From: Brenneria salicis ATCC 15712 = DSM 30166
GTDB taxonomy: Bacteria; Pseudomonadota; Gammaproteobacteria; Enterobacterales; Enterobacteriaceae
Length of the DNA stretch: 64,000 bases
Assembly (NCBI RefSeq): GCF_003315515.1
Contig: NZ_QNRY01000010.1
Location: 1-64,000 of the forward strand
Direction of reading: 5' to 3'
The notes under the pieces are model-generated. The model was not told the DNA's origin, ran no database searches, and saw only the letters and a list, made by a program, of their open reading frames with translations. Below are positions 57,574 to 64,000 of the stretch, in pieces. Every line of letters starts with the position of its first letter. The first letter of the stretch is position 1. The position numbers and the translations under genes were made by a program.

Positions 57574-58593
57574 ATGAGCCAAAGGATGCTTAACGAAAGC
57601 AAAGATGTAAAAACCGAAGCCCGCGGCGCGGCGCGCTACGAGATAATCCATCAGGCGCTCAGGAAAGCGATAACCGCACAAACCGTACCGGCTGGATTAG
57701 TCTTACTGGAAGGGCCGTTAGCCGAGTTGTTCGGCACCAGCCGGGTTCCTGTGCGGCGCGCGCTGGGCCTGTTGCATAAAGAAGGACTCATCGCCCGCTT
57801 TGAAGGACGCGGATTTATCGTCGCCGCCGAAGATGAGGACGTTGAACCGCAGCGCCTGGCGTTAAACCGCACCATCCTGGGGCTCGATCAAGATCAGGCT
57901 CTGGTTGATACCCGTAGCGTCGGCGAAAAGGTGTTGAGCGATCTGCAAGAAGCCCTGTCAACCTGCATGGTATTCGGTCATTACCAGCTTAATGAAGGTC
58001 AGGCGGCGGCGTTTTACAATGTCAGCCGCAATATTATTCGTGAGAGTCTGGTACGCTTGCGTGATCGGGGACTGGTTGAAAAAGAACCTTACTCGCAGTG
58101 GCGGGCCGGGCCGTTGACGGCCAGAGAGATCCGCGATCATTATCAGATCCGCGCCTGCCTTGAACCGGCTACGTTACGTAAAGCCGCGCCTTATCTTGCG
58201 CAACGCCAGATCATGGAAAATCTGGAACGGCTGGAAAAACTGAAAAGAGGCAAAGTGACTGCCGAAGCGTTGGAGCGGGTTGAGGATGATTTACACCTTT
58301 TTTGCCTGGAACCGGCTGGCAACCGGACGCTGGTCGAAATTCTGCGGCAAAGTCAGTCTCCGCTCATCGTGACCCGCATTTTCTATGAGACGCTGGCCAT
58401 CGCGGTTGATACCGCCACCATCAACGAGCATCGGCTCATCTATGAAATGCTGCTGCAGGAAAGCTGGGAACTGGCGGCAATGAGTCTGCATGAACATCTT
58501 GAACGTGCGCAAATCAGGACACTGCAAAAACTCAAAGTCCTGTCCGTTCTCCCGGTTCCCCTCCTGCCGCCTTATCTGCACAGAATCAGCTAG
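57574..58593 (+). CDS. GntR-family regulator with two winged-helix domains
   Basis: 339 residues. A first GntR-type wHTH (about 22-90) contains LAELFGTSRVPVRRALGLLHKEGLIARFEGRGFIV. A second similar wHTH (about 112-185) contains AAFYNVSRNIIRESLVRLRDRGLVEKEPYSQ. A helical FCD-like ligand domain follows (about 190-315). GntR proteins normally have one DNA-binding domain, so this is an internally duplicated form. Divergent from the deacetylase cluster, its probable target. Ends before the convergent terminator at 58706-58745. Confidence 0.82.
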   Translation: MSQRMLNESKDVKTEARGAARYEIIHQALRKAITAQTVPAGLVLLEGPLAELFGTSRVPVRRALGLLHKEGLIARFEGRGFIVAAEDEDVEPQRLALNRTILGLDQDQALVDTRSVGEKVLSDLQEALSTCMVFGHYQLNEGQAAAFYNVSRNIIRESLVRLRDRGLVEKEPYSQWRAGPLTAREIRDHYQIRACLEPATLRKAAPYLAQRQIMENLERLEKLKRGKVTAEALERVEDDLHLFCLEPAGNRTLVEILRQSQSPLIVTRIFYETLAIAVDTATINEHRLIYEMLLQESWELAAMSLHEHLERAQIRTLQKLKVLSVLPVPLLPPYLHRIS

Positions 58594-58705
58594 CAGGGAG
58601 TTTTTTCCCGGAACGCCGGATCCACACACCAGGACAAAAGACCGCGATCCCGACCGGATTGATGTCAATGGCTGAAACCCGCCACCTTCCTGACGCGGAT
58701 CGAGG

Positions 58706-58745
58706 CCGCGCCGGATCAGGCTATCCGGCGCGGTGTGATTTTTAG
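58706..58745 (+). terminator. Terminator between the GntR gene and deoD
   Basis: CCGCGCCGGAT (58706-58716) pairs with ATCCGGCGCGG (58723-58733) around a 6-base loop, followed on the plus strand by GTGATTTTT. A rho-independent terminator for the GntR gene, adjoining the deoD stop. Confidence 0.8.
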
Positions 58746-59461
58746 TCGTTATCGCCCAACAGAACCGACTCCAGCGCAATCTCGATCATGTCATTGAACG
58801 TGGTCTGACGCTCTTCGGCGGTGGTTTGTTGACCAGAGCGAATATGGTCGGACACCGTGCAGATGGCCAGCGCTTTAGCGCCGAACTCGGCAGCGACGCC
58901 GTAGATGCCGGCCGCTTCCATTTCCACCCCGAGGATACCATATTTCTCCATTACATCAAACATTTGCGGATCAGGCGTATAGAACAGATCGGCGGAGAAA
59001 AGATTACCGACGCGAACGGCTACGCCCTGTGCTTTCGCCGCATCCACCGCATTACGCACCATGTCGAAATCCGCAATCGCCGCATAGTCATGATCATTAA
59101 AGCGCATACGATTCACTTTGGAATCCGTACAGGCGCCCATGCCGATCACCACGTCACGCAGTTTCACATCGCTGCGCACCGCGCCGCAGGAACCCACGCG
59201 AATGATTTTCCTGATGCCGAATTCGGTGATCAGTTCTTTGGCGTAGATCGAGCAGGAAGGAATGCCCATGCCGTGTCCCATCACCGATACTTTGCGGCCT
59301 TTATACGTTCCGGTGAAACCCAGCATGCCGCGAACATTGTTCACTTCACGGGCCTCTTGCAGAAAGGTTTCCGCAATATATCTGGCGCGCAGCGGATCGC
59401 CCGGCATCAGCACTACGTCAGCGAAGTCACCCATTTCAGCATTAATATGTGGCGTTGCCAT
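58742..59461 (-). CDS. deoD: Purine-nucleoside phosphorylase DeoD
   Basis: 239 residues, the E. coli length. Trimeric-disc-forming hexameric PNP that splits purine (deoxy)nucleosides to base and ribose-1-phosphate. Family motifs [11 protein letters not shown] near the N terminus, [30 protein letters not shown] and [10 protein letters not shown] are intact. Last gene of deoCABD. Confidence 0.98.
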   Translation of the reverse strand: MATPHINAEMGDFADVVLMPGDPLRARYIAETFLQEAREVNNVRGMLGFTGTYKGRKVSVMGHGMGIPSCSIYAKELITEFGIRKIIRVGSCGAVRSDVKLRDVVIGMGACTDSKVNRMRFNDHDYAAIADFDMVRNAVDAAKAQGVAVRVGNLFSADLFYTPDPQMFDVMEKYGILGVEMEAAGIYGVAAEFGAKALAICTVSDHIRSGQQTTAEERQTTFNDMIEIALESVLLGDND

Positions 59462-59525
59462 GCTCTTATTCCTTATTCATCAACATAAAATAAATCCGTC
59501 ACACCCAACTGATGCGCCGCGTGTC

Positions 59526-60749
59526 TTACAGTATCGGTTTGCCATGATCCATCGGGGATAAGCCAAAATATTTCGCCGCCGTCTGACCGATGTCCGCAAA
59601 CGTTTCACGATCTCCGTACCAACCCGGCTTTACCTTCGGCCCGTAAATCAATACCGGCACATGTTCCCGGGTATGTTCAGTGCCATGCCAGGTCGGATCG
59701 CAGCCGTGGTCGGCGGTCAGGATCAGCATATCGTCCCCGGTCACGCGCGCGAGCATTTCCGGCAGACGGCGGTCAAACAATTCAAGCGCCGCGGCATAAC
59801 CCGCGACATCACGACGGTGACCATATGCGGAGTCGAAATCAACGAAGTTGGTGAATACGATGGTGTTGTCTCCCGCCTTATCCATCTCTTTCAGGGTGGC
59901 GTCAAACAATGCATCGATACCGGTCGCTTTCACTTTTTGCGTAATACCGACCTGCGCATAAATATCAGCGATTTTCCCCACCGATACCACTTCGCCGCCC
60001 CGCTCATCGACCAGTTTTTTTAATAGGGTTGGCGCGGGCGGTTCAACCGCCAGATCGTGCCGGTTGCCGGTACGCTCGAAATGTCCGGGTTTATCGCCGA
60101 TAAACGGACGCGCAATAACGCGCCCGATGTTATAGCCGCCCTCAGTCAGCGCTGCGCGGGCGATTTCACACAGTTCATACAGTTTTTCCAAACCGAAAGT
60201 GTCTTCATGACAGGCAATCTGAAACACGGAATCCGCCGAGGTGTAGAAAATCGGCTTCCCGGTTTTCATATGTTCTTCACCCAGCTTATCCAGAATGACC
60301 GTACCGGAAGCGTGACAGTTGCCCAGATAGCCCGGTAAACCGGCGCGTTCGACCAGCAGATCCAACAGTTCCTGGGGGAAGCTGTTTTCTTCATCCCTGA
60401 AATAACCCCAGTCGAACAGTACCGGCACCCCGGCGATTTCCCAGTGACCTGACGGCGTATCTTTCCCGGAGGAAATTTCGCTGGCAAACGCATAAGCGCC
60501 GATAATGTCGGCCTGCGCATCCAGTCCGGCGGGGAACGTTCCTGTTGAGGCTTGCGCCGCTTTCCCCAGCCCCAATCGACTCAGGTTAGGCAAATGCAAC
60601 GGCCCTTTACGTCCCTGATCGGCTTTACCTGCCGCACAAGCCTGTGCAATATGGCCCAGCGTATCCGAACCCGCATCGCCAAAACGTTCGGCATCAGCGC
60701 TGCAACCAATGCCAAACGAGTCGAGTACCATAATATAGGCACGTTTCAT
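59526..60749 (-). CDS. deoB: Phosphopentomutase
   Basis: 407 residues, the E. coli length. Interconverts (deoxy)ribose-1-phosphate and -5-phosphate, feeding DeoC. Alkaline-phosphatase-like metal motifs: [25 protein letters not shown] at the N terminus with the catalytic Thr, and [22 protein letters not shown] near the C terminus. Third gene of deoCABD. Confidence 0.98.
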   Translation of the reverse strand: MKRAYIMVLDSFGIGCSADAERFGDAGSDTLGHIAQACAAGKADQGRKGPLHLPNLSRLGLGKAAQASTGTFPAGLDAQADIIGAYAFASEISSGKDTPSGHWEIAGVPVLFDWGYFRDEENSFPQELLDLLVERAGLPGYLGNCHASGTVILDKLGEEHMKTGKPIFYTSADSVFQIACHEDTFGLEKLYELCEIARAALTEGGYNIGRVIARPFIGDKPGHFERTGNRHDLAVEPPAPTLLKKLVDERGGEVVSVGKIADIYAQVGITQKVKATGIDALFDATLKEMDKAGDNTIVFTNFVDFDSAYGHRRDVAGYAAALELFDRRLPEMLARVTGDDMLILTADHGCDPTWHGTEHTREHVPVLIYGPKVKPGWYGDRETFADIGQTAAKYFGLSPMDHGKPIL

Positions 60750-60806
60750 TATTCATCTCCTGCGCTGTCAAGCGCTGCAAACCAAGCCTGATGGCATTGG
60801 AAAATA

Positions 60807-62135
60807 TCAATCCTCAGCACTGATTCGGCCATAGACCATCGGGGTGACTGCGGGCGCGACCTCGCCGAGCGTAATGGCGGCGCGAACCGCGGCGGCTGCG
60901 GCCTGCCATTGCGCTTCCGTATTCGCGTGGATCACCGCCAGCGGGCGTTGTCGATCCACCCGATCGCCCAGACAAACCACCTCATCCAGCCCCACGCTGT
61001 AATCAATCGAATCACTGGTCTGGCGGCGCCCTCCGCCCAATGCCACCACCGCCATGCCCAACGAACGGGTATCCATCGCCGTAACGATGCCGTCATGGTC
61101 GGCAAATACCGGTTTACTTAACATCGCAACCGGCAGATAACGCGCATAGCGCTCGACAAAATCCGTCGGGCCGCGTTGTGCGGCGACCATGCGTCCAAAT
61201 ACCTCCGCCGCGTCGCCATTATCCAACACGGTCTGTAAACGGGTACGGGCATCGACTGGCGACGCGGCCAATCCGCCAGCCAGCAGCATCTCTTCGCACA
61301 ATGCCATCGTAACGGCATAGAGACGCGGATTGCGCTGCTCGCCGGTCAGGAAGCGTACCGCTTCACACACTTCCAACGCATTCCCCGCGCTGGAAGCCAG
61401 CACCTGATTCATATCGGTCAACAGCGCGCTGGTCCGGCAACCAGCATTATTGGCGACGCCGACGATAGCCTGAGCCAGTTGTTCGGATTGCGCGTAGGTC
61501 GGCATAAACGCGCCAGACCCCACTTTGACATCCATGACCAGCGCATCCAGCCCTTCGGCCAGTTTTTTCGCCAGAATGGACGCGGTGATCAACGGGATAG
61601 AATCCACCGTGGCGGTAATATCGCGCGTGGCATAAAACCGTTTATCCGCGGGCGCCAATGAACGGGTCTGGCCGATAATCGCCACGCCGACTTGCTGGAT
61701 GATTTGGCGAAACGCGCTGTCGTTGGGAAAAATATCCAGACCCGGTATCGATTCCAGTTTGTCGAGCGTGCCGCCGGTATGTCCCAGACCGCGGCCTGAA
61801 ATCATCGGGACATAACCGCCGCAGGCGGCGACCATCGGCCCCAGCATCAGCGAAGTCACGTCCCCTACGCCGCCGGTTGAATGTTTATCCACCAGCGGGC
61901 CGTTGAGGTTCAGCCCTTTCCAGTCAAGCACCGTGCCGGAATCGCGCATCGCCAGCGTCAACGCCACCCGCTCCTCCATCGACATATCGTGGAAATAGAT
62001 GGTCATGGCCAGCGCCGCGATTTGCCCTTCAGACACCGTGTTATCACGCACGCCATTAATGAAAAAGCGGATCTCTTCGGCATTCAGCGGATTGCCGTCG
62101 CGCTTCTTACGAATAATTTCCTGAATCAGAAACAA
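60807..62135 (-). CDS. deoA: Thymidine phosphorylase
   Basis: 442 residues from a TTG start at 62135 (read [13 protein letters not shown] after Met). AGGAG lies 8 bases before this TTG, and E. coli DeoA (440 residues) aligns to the same point; the longer frame from GTG at 62144 overlaps the ribosome binding site. Splits thymidine to thymine and deoxyribose-1-phosphate. Phosphate-site KHSTGGVGD and [19 protein letters not shown] are intact. Confidence 0.96.
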   Translation of the reverse strand: MFLIQEIIRKKRDGNPLNAEEIRFFINGVRDNTVSEGQIAALAMTIYFHDMSMEERVALTLAMRDSGTVLDWKGLNLNGPLVDKHSTGGVGDVTSLMLGPMVAACGGYVPMISGRGLGHTGGTLDKLESIPGLDIFPNDSAFRQIIQQVGVAIIGQTRSLAPADKRFYATRDITATVDSIPLITASILAKKLAEGLDALVMDVKVGSGAFMPTYAQSEQLAQAIVGVANNAGCRTSALLTDMNQVLASSAGNALEVCEAVRFLTGEQRNPRLYAVTMALCEEMLLAGGLAASPVDARTRLQTVLDNGDAAEVFGRMVAAQRGPTDFVERYARYLPVAMLSKPVFADHDGIVTAMDTRSLGMAVVALGGGRRQTSDSIDYSVGLDEVVCLGDRVDRQRPLAVIHANTEAQWQAAAAAVRAAITLGEVAPAVTPMVYGRISAED

Positions 62136-62209
62136 GGCTTGCACTCCTGCTTAGCGAAAAATGCATGGGCCACGCAATGAAAACCGTCCTACCGTGTACT
62201 GCCGCGTGA

Positions 62210-62989
62210 TTAATAGCCGCTCGCCTGTCCTGTTGTCTGATGGCCTAACACCGCCAGCAAATCGGCTAACAAACTGGAGGCTCCGAAGCGGAAACGCTGT
62301 GCATTGGCCCAATCCGGCCCCATGATGTCATCAGCCAATTGCAGATAAATGGCAGCGTCTTCGGCGTTGCGAACGCCGCCGGCCGCCTTGAACCCAACCT
62401 TATCGCCCACATCTTTGTCGCGGATCACGTTCAGCATAATCGCCGCGCTTTGCGGGGTGGCGTTCACCGGCACCTTGCCGGTGGAGGTTTTAATGAAATC
62501 CGCGCCCGCCTCAATAGCGATTTCGCTGGCCTGACGGATCAAGGCTTCCTGCTTCAGTTCACCGGTTTCAATGATGACCTTCAGCAGCACATTGGCCGCC
62601 TGACATGCCGCTTTGCAGGCTTTAACCAGCGCGAAACCAGACTGCGCATCGCCCGCCATCAGCGCCCGATAGGGGAATACGACATCCACCTCGTTCGCTC
62701 CGTAAGCGATAGCCGCGTTGGTTTCCGCCACGGCAATATCGATATCATCGAAACCATGCGGGAAATTGGTCACGGTGGCAATACGGATATCCGGTGTGCC
62801 TTGCTCGCGCAGCACCTTGCGCGCCAGGGGAATAAAACGAGGATAGATGCAGATAGCGGCGGTCTTCCCTGCCGGACTGTTAGCCTGACGACACAGTGCG
62901 ATCACCTTGTCATCCGTATCGTCATCATTAAGGGTGGTTAAATCCATCAACCCCAGCGCACGCTGTGCCGAGGCAGTTAATGTGGTCAT
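62210..62989 (-). CDS. deoC: Deoxyribose-phosphate aldolase
   Basis: 259 residues from [20 protein letters not shown] at 62989, the E. coli length, with GGAG 7 bases upstream; the open frame to 63034 is not used by the family. Class I aldolase splitting deoxyribose-5-phosphate to acetaldehyde and glyceraldehyde-3-phosphate. The Schiff-base Lys is in [10 protein letters not shown] and the proton-relay Lys in [10 protein letters not shown]. First gene of deoCABD. Confidence 0.98.
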   Translation of the reverse strand: MTTLTASAQRALGLMDLTTLNDDDTDDKVIALCRQANSPAGKTAAICIYPRFIPLARKVLREQGTPDIRIATVTNFPHGFDDIDIAVAETNAAIAYGANEVDVVFPYRALMAGDAQSGFALVKACKAACQAANVLLKVIIETGELKQEALIRQASEIAIEAGADFIKTSTGKVPVNATPQSAAIMLNVIRDKDVGDKVGFKAAGGVRNAEDAAIYLQLADDIMGPDWANAQRFRFGASSLLADLLAVLGHQTTGQASGY

Positions 62990-63498
62990 ACAATACTCCA
63001 ACTCGTCAGCCGGTTGAACGGCGGGAAACATCAACGGATATGTTCAATATGAGTACGTTTGGCAAGCGGACTTGGTTCCTTGAAGATAGCGCTCAGGGGA
63101 AATCACCTGTCGCGGCCACCGACATCCCTCTCACCGCAAATAGCCTTTCTCTACACCTGATGGCGTTTACCCTGTCAGAAACACGCTGCGTATTTGACCA
63201 CGCACCATCAGACCTTTTTGTGCTTATATTCACACTTAATGTAAAAACAGTGTAACGAAGTGGGATTATATGTGATTTATCTCACAAATAATGCGGTATT
63301 TCATCATTACTGCCTGCATTAATCATAGCGTTTTCTTTCGGTAAACTGCGGCAACAGGACGCAAAAATCGATAAATCAAGAGGAGAAAAAGTCGTGGGAT
63401 AAGCACGATTTGCAGACAGATATGTCTTCAATACACAGGAAAAGGCCCGTAAAATTAAAGCTACGCCATTCGCCGCCTATCTGGTACTCGCGTCAATC
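62990..63498. promoter_or_regulatory. deo control region and upstream spacer
   Basis: 509 bp between deoC (minus) and yhbQ (plus) without a credible gene. It holds the deo promoter region with two CRP sites (listed separately) and, near 63300-63480, the yhbQ promoter side. No DeoR 16-bp palindrome was recognised. Confidence 0.65.
63219..63286 (-). promoter_or_regulatory. Two CRP sites, deoP2/CytR-like architecture
   Basis: TGTGC-TTATAT-TCACA (63219-63234) and the perfect TGTGA-TTTATC-TCACA (63271-63286) are centred 52 bp apart. E. coli deoP2 has two CRP sites about 53 bp apart with CytR bound between them. The promoter-proximal site here would place transcription start about 40 bp further on, near 63186, about 195 bp before deoC. 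CytR control is inferred from the spacing. Confidence 0.8.
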
Positions 63499-63792
63499 AT
63501 GCGGAAAAAACTCACTGAACCCTGCTGGTATCTCTATATCCTGAGAACAGCGACAGGCATGCTCTACACGGGCATTACCACAGATGTGGCGCGACGCCTG
63601 GCCCAGCATCAGGCAGGAAAAGGGGCGAAGGCGTTACGGGGAAAAGGCGAACTGACGCTGGTCTTTCACTGTCAGGCGGGTAATCGCTCAAGCGCCTCAA
63701 AGCTTGAACATCAGGTAAAGCAGTTGAATAAAAGCCAAAAAGAAAGGCTGGTGCAAGACCAGCCTTCGTCATTATCCGCACGCTTCCCTTAA
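63499..63792 (+). CDS. yhbQ: GIY-YIG nuclease family protein YhbQ
   Basis: 97 residues of the UPF0213 family. The GIY-YIG core is visible as [29 protein letters not shown], followed by [15 protein letters not shown]. Single-domain member of the GIY-YIG nuclease superfamily; reported to act on DNA, but its physiological role is unclear. It meets the opposite gene tail to tail with a 3-bp overlap. Confidence 0.93.
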   Translation: MRKKLTEPCWYLYILRTATGMLYTGITTDVARRLAQHQAGKGAKALRGKGELTLVFHCQAGNRSSASKLEHQVKQLNKSQKERLVQDQPSSLSARFP

Positions 63793-64000
63793 AGAAAGCG
63801 TTTAAAGGGCTCAGCATACTCCACCAGTCTGCGCGGCCCCGCCAAAGGATTATCCGACAACGGATAAACCAGAAAAGCGCCTGCACTACCCTCCCAATGG
63901 CAATGAAGTTGCTGCTCAATGGCAGGTACAAAACCAAAGCGGGAATAATAGGCGGGGTCGCCCAGCACGACAACGGCGGTGTAACCGAACTCGTTAAGGG
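63789..64000 (-). CDS. yhbS: GNAT acetyltransferase YhbS, C-terminal part (runs off window)
   Basis: The last 70 codons of a minus-strand gene: [26 protein letters not shown] and ending [13 protein letters not shown]. The [12 protein letters not shown] segment is the typical end of the acetyl-CoA fold in YhbS-type N-acetyltransferases, and yhbS lies next to yhbQ in E. coli. The start is outside the window. Its stop overlaps that of yhbQ, with no terminator between. Confidence 0.88.
   Translation of the reverse strand, partial: LNEFGYTAVVVLGDPAYYSRFGFVPAIEQQLHCHWEGSAGAFLVYPLSDNPLAGPRRLVEYAEPFKRFL

Overview
This window looks like a chromosome segment from a plant-associated member of Enterobacterales, most likely Pectobacteriaceae (Dickeya, Pectobacterium, Brenneria or a relative). 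The evidence is E. coli-like housekeeping blocks (prfB-lysS, recJ-dsbC-xerD, sdhE-ygfX, gcvTHP, deoCABD, holD-rimI) whose proteins closely match enterobacterial lengths and motifs, interleaved with cargo typical of soft-rot relatives (a tad pilus locus, budRAB, a secreted GH13 glucosidase). The genus cannot be fixed from sequence reading alone.

Layout. 1-898: partial IS3-family element with a programmed frameshift, cut by the window edge. 1234-1307: tRNA-Gly(CCC). 1623-3506: exported GH13 glucosidase behind LacI-type operator palindromes. 3645-9789: lysS, prfB (with its autoregulatory frameshift), recJ, dsbC and xerD, all on the minus strand. 10067-13757: a YhjE-like transporter, fldB, rlmF (with a premature amber codon), ygfX and sdhE. 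13977-16629: ygfZ, trhA and an HD phosphohydrolase. 16997-21983: a five-gene Ugp-like ABC uptake operon with a GpdQ phosphodiesterase in the middle. 22148-26666: gcvTHP. 26667-27969: 1.3 kb of very AT-rich DNA with one small ORF behind a good ribosome binding site. 27970-39882: a complete tad/flp pilus locus (flp, peptidase, rcpC, rcpA, cpaD-like, tadZABCDEFG). 39952-45983: alpha/beta hydrolase, FhuF-type reductase, budB, budA and divergent budR. 46107-50705: DUF1435 protein, tRNA-Leu(CAG), LysR/aldo-keto reductase pair, rsmC, holD and rimI. 50723-58593: an accessory catabolic cluster. 58742-62989: deoCABD with a deoP2-like double CRP control region upstream. 63499-64000: yhbQ and the end of yhbS.

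Most interesting parts. The accessory cluster 50723-58593 combines a PgdA/cyclic-imidase-like deacetylase, an MFS importer, two short-chain dehydrogenases, a 99-residue MCGVCG protein, a CobW GTPase and a binding-protein-like protein without a signal peptide, opposite a GntR regulator that seems to carry two winged-helix domains. One dehydrogenase is frameshifted exactly at a 28-bp perfect palindrome. Other points are the rlmF amber codon aligned with a conserved Trp, the non-orthologous GpdQ in a Ugp-like operon, tandem repeats between tadC and tadD and upstream of the HD gene, and the silent-looking AT-rich block before the pilus genes. No rRNA, CRISPR array or prophage was seen.
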